A model generated the notes under the pieces. It saw nothing but the letters and a program-made list of their open reading frames with translations. It did not search any database and had not been told where the DNA came from. From the NCBI RefSeq assembly GCF_947072475.1, contig NZ_CAMTIA010000010.1:1-64000 (forward strand): a stretch of DNA of 64,000 nucleotides. The letters run 5' to 3'. The position numbers and the translations under genes were made by a program. Below, piece by piece: positions 45,066 to 54,136 of this stretch; within the stretch, counting starts at the first letter, position 1, and the number at the start of each line of letters is the position of its first letter. The stretch is from an uncultured Deefgea sp. GTDB taxonomy: Bacteria > Pseudomonadota > Gammaproteobacteria > Burkholderiales > Chitinibacteraceae.

Positions 45066-45211
45066 GGTTAGGCTCCAAATTGGCGGGCAGCGACGTACAA
45101 AGCCAGCGCTAAAAAAAAGTGCAGCGCTATGATTGCCAAAATCAGCAACAACTGCAAGCTTTATGTCAGCAATTAGTACCTACGCTGCCGCAACGTCGCT
45201 GGCGATCCGCA

Positions 45212-46105
45212 TCAAAACGCTGCCTCGGCCTCGCCGGCTTGCAGCAAAAAATCGCGCACTTGGCGCACAATCTCAGCACGCGGTTCGCCCGCAACGCTAG
45301 ATAAAATCCACGGTGCGGCGGCTAAACGCGGATAGTCGGGCAAAATAAGTAATTGCCCAGTTTGCAAATACTCACTGGCTTGCCGCCGCAACACATAGGC
45401 CATCCCATCACCACGGCAAACGGCATCGAGCTGCAAACGCACATCGTCATAAATTCGTCGTCGGCGAAAAGCGGCTAGCTGCTGATGAAACTGATGGCTG
45501 GGACCTTCGTTTTGAAAATCCGCCTCAAGCGAAATCAGACCCATCACTTGATGGTGCTGATGGACTGGCAGTGCTTGTAATTCGGGCATTCGCTGCGGAC
45601 TAACCACGGCGACCCATTCATCGCTAAGCCAAGAGTGATCTTGCACACCGGCTTGCTGTAACGGCCGCTGGCTAATCAATAAATCAACGTCTACTTCGTC
45701 GATATACCGCGCCGACTCGTCCACCGATAGCACCAAACATAACTCGGGAATCGCCGCTTGCAACGCCGCCAATTGCGGCTGTAGCCAACCTTGCAGCAAG
45801 GCCGCAGGTGCAACAATCACCACCAGTCCGGGGTCAAGATAAGTGTCAATTTGCGCTAAACCCCCAGCCAGCACCGACAGTGAACGTTGCACGCTGCGCA
45901 GCAGCACCTCGCCCGCCACCGTGAGCTCAACGCCACGACCAACGCGTAAAAACAAGGGTTGCGCCAGCTGCGTTTCTAATTGCAAAATTTGATGGCTGAT
46001 TGCCGATTGCGATAAGCACAATTCATCGGCAGCCCGCGAAAAACTCCCCAAACGAGCGGCGGCTTCAAAACCCATTAATAATTTAAACGACGGTAGCTTG
46101 GTCAT
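45212..46105 (-). CDS. LysR-family regulator (GcvA-like)
   Basis: Regulator of 297 aa. The winged helix has LMGFEAAARLGSFSRAADELCLSQSAISHQILQLE, the GcvA/AmpR-like wording; the effector domain follows. It is divergent from the exported agmatine-deiminase-like gene with about 106 bp between, so it may regulate that gene. The ATG at 46105 (MTKLPSF) suits the family; 14 further upstream codons are in frame but lack similarity. No strong ribosome site is seen at either. Confidence 0.87.
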   Translation of the reverse strand: MTKLPSFKLLMGFEAAARLGSFSRAADELCLSQSAISHQILQLETQLAQPLFLRVGRGVELTVAGEVLLRSVQRSLSVLAGGLAQIDTYLDPGLVVIVAPAALLQGWLQPQLAALQAAIPELCLVLSVDESARYIDEVDVDLLISQRPLQQAGVQDHSWLSDEWVAVVSPQRMPELQALPVHQHHQVMGLISLEADFQNEGPSHQFHQQLAAFRRRRIYDDVRLQLDAVCRGDGMAYVLRRQASEYLQTGQLLILPDYPRLAAAPWILSSVAGEPRAEIVRQVRDFLLQAGEAEAAF

Positions 46106-46211
46106 GACTGATGAGAAATATTGATAAATTAGCGCTAAAAATATCATTTTTCTTCATCAATAAATAGCGCAACAATGCGCTATACCTTCACAGCCACCTA
46201 AAGGAAGCCCA

Positions 46212-47321
46212 ATGCATCCACGTCGCCGTTTTTTAAAACACACACTCGGTGCCGCCGGTAGCAGCCTGCTGCTTGGCGCAGGAATTTCACTCCCCAACGT
46301 CGCGCAAGCCAATAGCGACACGGTCTGGAGCATGCCCGATGAAGCCGCACCGCATCGCGCAACGTGGATGGCTTATGGTCCACAAGCGGCGATTTGGGGG
46401 CCGCGCCTGATGCATGGTGCACGCGCCAATTTAGCCAGCATCGCCAAAACCATTGCGCAATTTGAACCGGTGAATATGCTGGTGCGGGCGGCCGATTACG
46501 ACATCGCCGCCCAGCAATGCGGCAATAGTGTGCAGCTGATCGTGCAAGAGATTGATGACTTGTGGATTCGCGATACCGGTGCGGTATTTGTTAAAAATCA
46601 GCAGCACCAGATTGGCGCGATTGATTTTCATTTTAATGGTTGGGGCAATAAACAAAGCCATGCTCGTGATGCACGCGTTGCGGCGATGATGATTCGCAAT
46701 ACCGCAGTCAGCGCTGTAGCCACGCGCTTAGTGCTCGAAGGCGGCGCGATTGAAGTCGATGGCGATGGTAGCGCCATCATCACCGAAAGCTGCGTGCTCA
46801 ATGCCAATCGCAATCCGGGCGTGAGTAAAGCCCACATCGAAACCGAGCTAAAGCGTTTACTTGGGCTGAACAAAATCATCTGGTTACCCGGCATTGCGGG
46901 CCGCGATATTACCGATGGCCATACTGATTTTTATGCCCGCTTTACCGAGCCCGGTGTGGTGGTGGCGCATATCGATCATGATCCTGATTCCTACGATTAC
47001 GCAGTCACTCGGCGGCATTTAAACCTATTACGCGCCGCCACTGATGCCAAAGGTCGCAAGCTCGAAGTGATCGAACTACCGGGACCGAATTCAATTCGTC
47101 AGCAGTTTAGTAATGATGAATTTACTGCCGGGTATATTAATTTTTATGTTTGCAATCACGCCGTCATTTGCCCGCAATTTGGCGATAGCAAAACCGATCG
47201 CAATACCCGCGATATCTTGCGCGATTTATTCCCTAGCCGAGATGTAATTCAACTGAATATCGATGCCATTGCCGCCGGTGGTGGCGGCATCCATTGCGCC
47301 ACCCAGCAGCAAATCGCCTAG
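46212..47321 (+). CDS. Exported agmatine/peptidylarginine deiminase-family protein
   Basis: Guanidino-group hydrolase fold, 369 aa. It carries an N-terminal twin-arginine signal (HPRRRFLKHTLGAAGSSLLLG), unlike cytoplasmic agmatine deiminase. Catalytic residues are visible in EIDDLWIRDTGAVF, LEGGAIEVDGDG, RDITDGHTDFYARF and the nucleophile Cys in GGGGIHCATQQ. Agmatine to N-carbamoylputrescine is the usual reaction; acting in the periplasm it might process external agmatine or peptidyl-arginine. AAAGGAAGCCC is a good ribosome site. The stop codon abuts a 47-bp palindrome. Confidence 0.88.
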   Translation: MHPRRRFLKHTLGAAGSSLLLGAGISLPNVAQANSDTVWSMPDEAAPHRATWMAYGPQAAIWGPRLMHGARANLASIAKTIAQFEPVNMLVRAADYDIAAQQCGNSVQLIVQEIDDLWIRDTGAVFVKNQQHQIGAIDFHFNGWGNKQSHARDARVAAMMIRNTAVSAVATRLVLEGGAIEVDGDGSAIITESCVLNANRNPGVSKAHIETELKRLLGLNKIIWLPGIAGRDITDGHTDFYARFTEPGVVVAHIDHDPDSYDYAVTRRHLNLLRAATDAKGRKLEVIELPGPNSIRQQFSNDEFTAGYINFYVCNHAVICPQFGDSKTDRNTRDILRDLFPSRDVIQLNIDAIAAGGGGIHCATQQQIA

Positions 47322-47367
47322 GTATTGCCACACAGATCAATTTATATAATATCTAGATGGCAATACC
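47321..47367. repeat. 47-bp palindromic element, copy 8
   Basis: GGTATTGCCA and TGGCAATACC form perfect 10-bp terminal inverted repeats. CTAG lies at 33-36. It starts on the last base of the deiminase stop codon (TAG). Confidence 0.85.
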
Positions 47368-47379
47368 CTATCAATTAAT

Positions 47380-47591
47380 GCCATGTTCAGATTACGTGTT
47401 GATCCTGATTAAAGCTTCGCGGCATTCCCTCTCCCTTGATGGGAGAGGGCTAGGGTGAGGGTGATACTACGGCGTATATTTTAAGCTCAACACCCCCATC
47501 CCAACCTTCCCCCGTCGAGGGGGAAGGGGCCGCAGTCGATCTGTTTAAACGCGTGCAATTTAAAATATCAACACCAAATCCAAACCAAGCC
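47380..47591. repeat. MITE-like 212-bp element, copy A
   Basis: GCCATGTTCAG..GTGTTGAT at the left is roughly inverted at the right (ATCAACACCAAAT..). Inside is CCCTCTCCCTTGATGGGAGAGGG and CTTCCCCC..GGGGGAAG. It is highly similar to 50557-50767 and ends exactly at the stop codon of the cysteine desulfurase gene. Confidence 0.85.
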
Positions 47592-49151
47592 TCAATTAGT
47601 TGCAACACTCGGCATCGGCAAGCCAGCAAGGCCATCGGCCAAATGCCAAGTTTGCGTATAGCCTTTAGCGCGCATCAGGCTGAGGAGTTGCCCGCTGCGC
47701 CGGCCACTGCGGCAGGCAAGTAATAGCGGGCGATCAAGCTCGATTTGGCTCAGCCAAGTCGCCAATTGGCTCAATGGCTGCGCGGCAATGGTCAGACCCA
47801 GCAATGGGCAACACGCGGCTTGTTCCCATTGCTCACGAATATCGATCAATACCCCAGCCGGATGCGTGGCAATCCACGCGGGCAATTGCTCGGCGGTGAC
47901 GGCGTAGCGGCTAGAAAGCTCTAGGTCTTCGTCTGGCAACGCCACTTGTTCCAGCTGCAGCATATCGTTCAGATGGGTTTGCAGAATGTGTCCGGAGAGG
48001 GCGATTCGTTCAACGGCGGCATCGATATCAGCAGCGCAAACGTTGGGCGAAATCGACAACCGAATCGCGCTGGAAGCGCGCTCTTCGCCTAAGCCCATCG
48101 CCATTAACACAAAGCTCGGTTTGGCGTTTTTGCTATTGCACGCCGAGCCAGCGCTCAGCCGTAAACCCAGCGCGTCAAACAGATCGAGCAAGCATTTGCT
48201 GGGGATGCCGAGTAAAGAAAAATTAATCGTCGTGGGTAAACAGTGCAGGCTAGGACTATTGATCACCAGTTGCGGAAAGGCGTGTAGCAGCGCGGTTTTT
48301 AGCCGTTGCTGCGCCACTGCGAGCGCGCCCGCTGGCCCGAACTGCCCGGCCAACAGCGCTTCGCACACCGCACCCAAAGCGGCAATGCCGGGTAGGTTTT
48401 CAGTACCGCAGCGCGCATTGCCCTCTTGCCCGCCGCCCGCCAAAAGCCGCGTAAATGGCGCACCGGCGCGTGCATACAGTAAGCCTATGCCCTTGGGGGC
48501 GTGCAATTTATGCCCAGAGAACGGCGCATAATCAATTCGCAAGCCTAGCCAATCGACGGCCAATTTGCCCAGGGCCTGCACGCCATCCACCAACCATAAG
48601 GGCCGTACTGGCAGCGCATCGAGCACACCGGCAATGCCGTTTAAATCGCTAATGGCGCCGGTTTCATTATTGGCGGCCATAGTGCACACCAAGGCTGCGC
48701 CCTTGGCGTTTTCGGCCAGCCAAGGCAAATCATGCTGGCCCTGTTGATCAACCGGTATTGGCAGCAATTCGACCGTGAGGCCCAAAATTTCGCCCCAATG
48801 CGCCAGCGCCTCGGGAACTGCTTTATGCTCAGTCGCACCGTATAACACCCGCACCGACGCCGCGCCGCGCTGCGGATGCAGTGCCGACAGCACCGCGGTT
48901 TGGATGCCTTCGGTGGCACCAGAAGTAAAAATCAAATCGTCTGCAGGCAATTGCAACACCGCAGCAACGGCGGCGCGGGCGCGATCGAGCTCAATGCGCG
49001 CGCGAATCCCTGCGCCATGCGGGCTGCCCGGATTGCCAAAATTATCGCTAAGTACCCGAATCATCGCCGCTTGCGCCGCCGGCAAGATCGGCGTGGTGGC
49101 ATTGGCATCCAGATAAATTTCACTGCAATGTGTGGCAGTCGCGTCGCTCAT
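47592..49151 (-). CDS. Cysteine desulfurase-rhodanese fusion
   Basis: Fusion protein of 519 aa. Residues 1-385 are a NifS/IscS-like PLP enzyme: YLDANATTPILP, ATEHKAVPEAL, PLP lysine in FSGHKLHAPKG, and the persulfide Cys in SAGSACNSKN. Residues 420-515 form a rhodanese domain with the catalytic loop LACRSGRRS. Sulfur could pass directly from the desulfurase Cys to the rhodanese Cys. No iscU, sufE or tRNA-thiolation gene is adjacent. Similar fusions exist in databases as I recall, but the acceptor is unknown. The stop codon borders a MITE-like element. Confidence 0.9.
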   Translation of the reverse strand: MSDATATHCSEIYLDANATTPILPAAQAAMIRVLSDNFGNPGSPHGAGIRARIELDRARAAVAAVLQLPADDLIFTSGATEGIQTAVLSALHPQRGAASVRVLYGATEHKAVPEALAHWGEILGLTVELLPIPVDQQGQHDLPWLAENAKGAALVCTMAANNETGAISDLNGIAGVLDALPVRPLWLVDGVQALGKLAVDWLGLRIDYAPFSGHKLHAPKGIGLLYARAGAPFTRLLAGGGQEGNARCGTENLPGIAALGAVCEALLAGQFGPAGALAVAQQRLKTALLHAFPQLVINSPSLHCLPTTINFSLLGIPSKCLLDLFDALGLRLSAGSACNSKNAKPSFVLMAMGLGEERASSAIRLSISPNVCAADIDAAVERIALSGHILQTHLNDMLQLEQVALPDEDLELSSRYAVTAEQLPAWIATHPAGVLIDIREQWEQAACCPLLGLTIAAQPLSQLATWLSQIELDRPLLLACRSGRRSGQLLSLMRAKGYTQTWHLADGLAGLPMPSVATN

Positions 49152-49323
49152 CGGGGCTCACCTTTAATTTGGATTGAAGTATTGTGCGACCAACGACCAA
49201 GCAATTCAATCAGCAAACGGCTGACAAATTACCCAGCAACCCCACAATCGGCCAAAGTTAGATCGCCATCAAAAGATGGCCAGATGAGCATAAGCTGAGG
49301 CGATAAGGCCCCAGCTGGTTGGC

Positions 49324-50394
49324 TTAAGCGCGAGCGGCTTTGGCTGCGGCCAAGCGTTGCGCGGCGTCGCGCAACATCTTTTCGGTACTGGCCCAATCAA
49401 TACAGCCATCGGTAACCGAGCCGCCGTAAATCAATTGCGATAAATCAGCAGGGATTTTTTGATTGCCAACGACTAAGTTCGACTCAATCATCACGCCCAC
49501 CAAAGCTTGGCTGCCGTTGACGATTTGATTGATCACATCATTCATCACCAGTGGCTGTAATTCCGGCTTTTTATAGCTATTGGCATGCGAGCAATCGACG
49601 ATGATATTGCACGGTAATTTGGCTTTTTTAAGCGCTTGCTCAGCCATCGCCACCGATACGGTGTCGTAATTAGGTCGACCATCACCGCCACGCAACACCA
49701 CATGGCCGTATTGATTACCACGCGTGCGCACAATCGACACACGGCCTTGGCCGTTCAAGCCCAAGAATGAATGCGGGTGCGACGCCGATAAAATCGCATT
49801 AATCGCAATGCTGATATCGCCATCGGTGCCATTTTTAAAACCCACTGGCGTGGATAGGCCGGATGACATTTCACGATGCGTTTGCGATTCAGTGGTGCGC
49901 GCGCCAATTGCCGTCCACGCGATTAAATCGCCTAGATATTGCGGCGAGATCGGATCAAGCGCTTCGGTGGCGGTTGGCAAACCCAGCTCGCACACGTCGA
50001 GCAAAAAGCGCCGCGCTTTTTCCATGCCTAAATCGACTTGGAATGAATCATCCATAAATGGATCGTTGATATAGCCTTTCCAACCGGTCGTGGTACGTGG
50101 TTTTTCAAAATAAACTCGCATCACCAGCAATAAGCTGTCTTTGACTTCGGCTTGCAGCGCTTTCAAACGGCGCGCGTATTCTAAACCGGCGATAGGATCA
50201 TGAATCGAGCATGGGCCAACCACGACAATCAGGCGATCATCTTGCCGATTCAGAATGTTTTTTAAGGCTTCACGCCCAGCATCCACCACTTGGGCGGCGG
50301 ATTCAGAAAGCGGTAAACGGGCGTGTAATTCTTCGGGTGAGGGCATCGCGTCAAACGAAGTGACGTTGATATTCTCTAAGTCTTGGCTGTTCAT
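49324..50394 (-). CDS. aroG: 3-deoxy-7-phosphoheptulonate synthase (class I)
   Basis: First enzyme of the shikimate pathway, joining phosphoenolpyruvate and erythrose 4-phosphate, 356 aa. Motifs: VVGPCSIHDP, RVYFEKPRTTTGWKGYINDP, GARTTESQTHREMSSGLS, VDCSHANSYKK and GGSVTDGCIDW. Class I alpha type like AroF/G/H of E. coli; which amino acid inhibits it cannot be settled by eye. The ATG at 50394 begins the usual N-terminus; 21 further codons in frame upstream are hydrophobic and not family-like. Transcribed alone. Confidence 0.93.
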   Translation of the reverse strand: MNSQDLENINVTSFDAMPSPEELHARLPLSESAAQVVDAGREALKNILNRQDDRLIVVVGPCSIHDPIAGLEYARRLKALQAEVKDSLLLVMRVYFEKPRTTTGWKGYINDPFMDDSFQVDLGMEKARRFLLDVCELGLPTATEALDPISPQYLGDLIAWTAIGARTTESQTHREMSSGLSTPVGFKNGTDGDISIAINAILSASHPHSFLGLNGQGRVSIVRTRGNQYGHVVLRGGDGRPNYDTVSVAMAEQALKKAKLPCNIIVDCSHANSYKKPELQPLVMNDVINQIVNGSQALVGVMIESNLVVGNQKIPADLSQLIYGGSVTDGCIDWASTEKMLRDAAQRLAAAKAARA

Positions 50395-50497
50395 CGTGAA
50401 GTCGATCAAAAGAGGAAAGCCAATGAGTATAAACCAAGGCGTTACGCCGTCGAGCACGAGTCATGCTTTTGGCATCGGGAAAATCATACAAACTATG

Positions 50498-50544
50498 GGT
50501 ATTGCCTGCTAGAACATGATTAATAAAGTCTAGCGACCAATACC
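50498..50544. repeat. 47-bp palindromic element, copy 9
   Basis: The clearest copy: GGTATTG..CTGCTAGA and TCTAGCGACCAATACC match at 13 of 16 positions, with CTAG at both 12-15 and 33-36. It lies upstream of aroG and downstream of the cytochrome b561 gene. Confidence 0.85.
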
Positions 50545-50556
50545 TATTAAACCATA

Positions 50557-50767
50557 GTCATGTTCAGATTACGTGTTGATGGTGATTAAAGCGTCGCGGC
50601 ATTCCCTCTCCCTTGATGGGAGAGGGTTAGGGTGAGGGTGATACTACGGCGTATATTTTAAGCTCAACACCCCCATCCCAACCTTCCCCCATCAAGGGGG
50701 AAGGGGCTACAGTCGATCCGCTCAAGCGCTTGCGATTTAACGGATCAACACCAAATTTGAACATGGC
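50557..50767. repeat. MITE-like 211-bp element, copy B
   Basis: Terminal inverted repeats GTCATGTTCAGATTACGTGT and ATCAACACCAAATTTGAACA. The internal sequence is nearly identical to copy A. As with copy A, a 47-bp element ends 12 bp before it. Confidence 0.87.
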
Positions 50768-50795
50768 CTAAGTCATCACTAAATGGACGCTACGA

Positions 50796-51350
50796 TTAAT
50801 CATCGCTCCGAATTGGCCCTATCATTCGACTCATCGTATCGTCTTTAATAATGCGCTGATGCCACAGCCCAGCGCCGACGTGCAATATCACTAACCACAG
50901 CAGCGTATTGCCCAAAAACTCATGCACGTCTTTTACGTCTTTGGCGGTTTGTGGCGTCATGCTGAATATCGTTGGCAAAATCCAACCGAAAAAATCCACC
51001 GGCTTTCCAAAAGCTTGAATAAATGCCACCCCCAGAATCGGCATGCAAAACATCAGCGCATACAAAACCCAATGCGTTAAATCGGCGACTTTCATGATTA
51101 ACGGCGCTGGGCTAGGCGTAATCAGCGGCGAGCGATTGGCGGTGCGCCAAATAAAGCGTGGGATTACCAACCAAAAAACGATGATGCCAGCTTGAATATG
51201 CGCCATTTGCAAATTACCGCGCCACGGATCGCCTTTGGGAAAATACCCCTTGAGCTCAATACATGCCAAAGCGGTAATCACTGCGATGGCACAGAGCCAA
51301 TGCAATAGACGAGCGACTTTGCCATAGCTATGGCGAGTGTTTTTTAGCAT
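50796..51350 (-). CDS. Cytochrome b561 family protein
   Basis: Membrane dihaem cytochrome of 184 aa with four hydrophobic helices. Haem-ligand histidines are expected in RLLHWLCAIAV, QMAHIQAGIIVF, THWVLYALMF and LLWLVILHVGAGLWH. YceJ/CybB-like proteins move electrons between quinone and periplasmic acceptors or superoxide. GGGG precedes the ATG. It lies 70 bp after the diguanylate cyclase gene on the same strand, without an obvious terminator, but a functional link is not evident. Confidence 0.9.
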   Translation of the reverse strand: MLKNTRHSYGKVARLLHWLCAIAVITALACIELKGYFPKGDPWRGNLQMAHIQAGIIVFWLVIPRFIWRTANRSPLITPSPAPLIMKVADLTHWVLYALMFCMPILGVAFIQAFGKPVDFFGWILPTIFSMTPQTAKDVKDVHEFLGNTLLWLVILHVGAGLWHQRIIKDDTMSRMIGPIRSDD

Positions 51351-51420
51351 GTTTTACCCCAAGGAGTGAGTGATTCGATTCAGCACAAACTTTCACCCTG
51401 TTGACGAATAAACGCAAGTG

Positions 51421-53052
51421 CTAGTCAAATATTGCGAAGGTAGATTGAATGGCGATTTTATTTTTTGGGCTGGCTAATTCGCTGCGATTACGGCCAGCAT
51501 CTTTGGCGCGATACAAGGCCATATCGGCATAAGCGATCGCGGTATCAAAGGTATTGCTGGCATAGGCGACCTCGACAATCCCCGCCGAAAAAGTTACCGG
51601 CATTGGCGTGCCGTTGACTAGCGCGGGTTGGGCGAGCAATTGTTCGCGCCAACCTTCGGTGAGTCGCAAGGCTTGGGCGGCGCTGGTATCGGGCAAAATG
51701 ACTAAAAACTCCTCACCCCCCAAACGAAATAGCAGATCAGTTTGCCGGCTATAGCGGCGTAATAATTGCGCCATATGCCGTAAAACCTCATCGCCTGCAC
51801 TATGCCCATAGTGATCATTAATGGTTTTAAAGTGATCTAAATCGATCATCACCAAGCTAATCGTTTGCTGTTGTTGCGTGCTATGGCTGAGTAAGTTGGG
51901 GGTGACTTCATCCAAAAAGCGCCGATTATGCAAATTAGTTAATGGATCAAGAATCGCCGCTTGATGTAGCTGCTGCTGGAGTTGTGCGTTCGATTCCAAT
52001 TGCGCTTCAAGTGAAATCAGCGCTTGCTGTAAAGCCAACTGACTCTGTTTATGATGAGTGATATTACGCAGCACCAGCAATAGACCAATCGGTTGCTGCA
52101 AATAATAAATGGTGACCGAGCGCAAATCGTAATACGCATCGTCCAATTGCAGCTCAAACTCAACCGGCAGCAGTCGATCCCATAAAGTTGGTAATAAATT
52201 ATCAAAATACGGCAGTAATTTGAGTGGCAGGCCAATGGCGTTGGCGGGCATATTCGGCAAAGCTTGCGCGGCGTGATTTAGTCTGGCGATGTGCTGCTGA
52301 TCGTCCACCACCAAAACCGCATCAGGAATGGCATCAAACAACGCATCATGCGCGATCGGCAATAAATCAAACCATTGCCGATGGGTAATCAGCCAATAAA
52401 AGATCCCGCCCATGATTAAAAAACTAAATGGTGTTGGATCAAAATCAAACAGCGTAACCAAGCCGGTTAAATGCGCGGCATTGGCTAGCCATGGAATCGC
52501 CATAGCGATCGCCAGACCGAGATAATGCTGGCGATACAGTGCATTGGCGCGGGCGAGGGCATTGATAATGACCAGCATGCTCAAGGTCATATAGCCATAT
52601 AAATACAAAGCGCATAAATAGAACCACGGCCCATGCAGATAGCGAATCGCTGCGCCCGGTGCATCACTCACCGGTAATGTGCTCACATACAGCCAATGAT
52701 GCTGATCATTGGTAAAAGCAATCAGGCAAGTGAGTAGCGGCATCAACCACAGCGCTAATTGGCCCAGCCAAGTCGGGGGACGATTATCGCCTTTGACATA
52801 AGCCCAAACAAATAGCGTCCAATAGCAAGGCACCGTGACGATGCCGAGCCAAGCCAGTTTGGCCCACAGAATTTTGTCTGCTGGCGCGGTTTGCCAGTTC
52901 TCCATCCCCGCTGCACCACTCCACCATGCCGATGACAGCAACATGCAGACATAATAAAACTTAGCGGGGAATGCATCACGCCGCGCAGTCAATAGCGCCA
53001 ACGCCAGCGTAAATATCGTGCAGCTGAATAATACTAACGCCGGCCAATTCAT
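51421..53052 (-). CDS. Membrane diguanylate cyclase (7TM-PAS-GGDEF)
   Basis: Makes cyclic di-GMP, 543 aa. Residues 1-225 hold about seven membrane helices like the HisKA_7TM sensor module; residues 235-335 look like a PAS domain (DAIPDAVLVVDDQQHIARLN); a coiled segment follows (QLALQQALISLEAQLESN), then GGDEF from about 370 with DPLTNLHNRRFLDE and the intact active site LGGEEF. An RQTD I-site five residues before GGEEF allows product inhibition. The signal sensed is unknown. AGGG precedes the ATG. Confidence 0.93.
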   Translation of the reverse strand: MNWPALVLFSCTIFTLALALLTARRDAFPAKFYYVCMLLSSAWWSGAAGMENWQTAPADKILWAKLAWLGIVTVPCYWTLFVWAYVKGDNRPPTWLGQLALWLMPLLTCLIAFTNDQHHWLYVSTLPVSDAPGAAIRYLHGPWFYLCALYLYGYMTLSMLVIINALARANALYRQHYLGLAIAMAIPWLANAAHLTGLVTLFDFDPTPFSFLIMGGIFYWLITHRQWFDLLPIAHDALFDAIPDAVLVVDDQQHIARLNHAAQALPNMPANAIGLPLKLLPYFDNLLPTLWDRLLPVEFELQLDDAYYDLRSVTIYYLQQPIGLLLVLRNITHHKQSQLALQQALISLEAQLESNAQLQQQLHQAAILDPLTNLHNRRFLDEVTPNLLSHSTQQQQTISLVMIDLDHFKTINDHYGHSAGDEVLRHMAQLLRRYSRQTDLLFRLGGEEFLVILPDTSAAQALRLTEGWREQLLAQPALVNGTPMPVTFSAGIVEVAYASNTFDTAIAYADMALYRAKDAGRNRSELASPKNKIAIQSTFAIFD

Positions 53053-53378
53053 CGCTTGGCCCTGAATTGATCATTCACAATGGCGATCAGAGATAGGGAG
53101 TAAGTGCTCATTTTTTAATTGTAAAGCATCGCTGCCGATTCAATTCGATTCGCTGGCTAGCTGTCTAATTTCATAGACAATCTAGCATCGGCGGATGCTT
53201 TACTGCTTGCTGACCACGTGTTTATCTTTATCTACCGATAGCGTGCAGCAAATGTCTTCGCTGCTTGTGATCACGGCAGCTTGCAACTCAAAATTTAATC
53301 TTGGTTTGCAATCAGCACCAGCCTATTAATAGCTTTTTACTATGAAAGCTGTACAAATATTCAACTAGCTCTTTCAAA
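53053..53378. other. Intergenic region with a CTAG-flanked dyad
   Basis: At 53157-53185, CTAG-C-TGTCTA-ATTTCA-TAGACA-AT-CTAG forms a nested dyad. It might be an operator for the divergent cyclase gene. Otherwise AT-rich, with no gene seen. Confidence 0.4.
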
Positions 53379-53393
53379 TGAGAACGAATATCA
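53379..53393 (+). promoter_or_regulatory. Probable Fur box before the DUF2061 gene
   Basis: TGAGAAC-G-AATATCA matches the 7-1-7 Fur site TGATAATNATTATCA at 11 of 14 positions; the flanks extend it to CAAATGA..TCATTTG. It lies 38 bp before the ATG. Confidence 0.6.
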
Positions 53394-53431
53394 TTTGCAA
53401 ATCAAACCAATTGACCGAACAGGATAAAATC

Positions 53432-53668
53432 ATGGCTAAGACAATTACTTTTGCAATGGTGCACTTTACCGTGGCATTTAGCGTGGCGTACTTGATTACC
53501 GGCAGTTTGGGTATGGCGGGATTTTTGGCTTTGATTGAACCGATGGTCAATACCGTGGCGTATTTTTTCCACGAAAAAGCGTGGGATGCTTACCGCTTGG
53601 GCCGCGGTCAATCGGCAGCGCAGAGCGCTGAGCCAACATCAATCGACTCAGGCCATGCCGCAGCATAA
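53432..53668 (+). CDS. DUF2061 small membrane protein
   Basis: Inner-membrane protein of 78 aa with two hydrophobic helices: ITFAMVHFTVAFSVAYLITG and GMAGFLALIEPMVNTVAYFF, followed by HEKAWDAYRLGR, the DUF2061 signature. The function is unknown. ACAGGATAAAATC is a good ribosome site for the ATG at 53432, so the 18 further codons upstream, which overlap the Fur-like site, are excluded. The Fur-like site suggests repression by iron. Confidence 0.85.
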   Translation: MAKTITFAMVHFTVAFSVAYLITGSLGMAGFLALIEPMVNTVAYFFHEKAWDAYRLGRGQSAAQSAEPTSIDSGHAAA

Positions 53669-53770
53669 TCATCATTATGCTATCGGCTGGCCGGATGCAA
53701 AGTGGTATCGCTCGCTCCGGCGGCTTCAGCAACGCAGACTCAGTTGCCAAGCTTACTTTTGCCGAGCAAT

Positions 53771-54136
53771 TTACTTTTGCGAATCGATATCCGCTAGCGA
53801 TTCTTCACCTTTGGTGGTGATGAAATGACCAACTTCACCTTCACGCGTGTCGATATGGCCTTTACGCAATAAAAACGCCAGTGCTTCACCGTTGATTTTG
53901 AGCGTTGGATTTATTTTGAGTTGGCGCAGACTCTCGATACACAGCGTCATAAAAATAGTCTGTTTACCCAGATCAGTGATTTTTAAAATCCCTGTTTTGC
54001 GCTCATAGGCGGCTAATTTTTGCCCAGTAAGGGCTTTTACATTTTTAAAAACCGTATGGCTTAAACGGGTGCTTTTCAAACCACGGCTGACTTCAACCAG
54101 CGCCGCCATTTCATCTTTAGATAGTTTTGTACTCAT
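53771..54136 (-). CDS. Hypothetical protein, 121 aa
   Basis: No family recognised. A soluble, basic, mostly helical protein with no signal peptide: KLSKDEMAALVEVSRGLK at the start, ILKITDLGKQTIFMTLCIESL in the middle, and ALAFLLRKGHIDTREGEVGHFITTKGEESL near the end, which has the feel of a winged-helix with a wing. GAGGTGTAACTG precedes the ATG, a strong site, so it is probably expressed. It is convergent with the DUF2061 gene and has no partner on its own strand. Confidence 0.65.
   Translation of the reverse strand: MSTKLSKDEMAALVEVSRGLKSTRLSHTVFKNVKALTGQKLAAYERKTGILKITDLGKQTIFMTLCIESLRQLKINPTLKINGEALAFLLRKGHIDTREGEVGHFITTKGEESLADIDSQK

Noticed and set aside
53157-53185. CTAG-bounded dyad as a further member of the 47-bp family
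   Set aside because: It has symmetric CTAG words but they are 29 bp end to end and lack the GTAT/ATAC termini.
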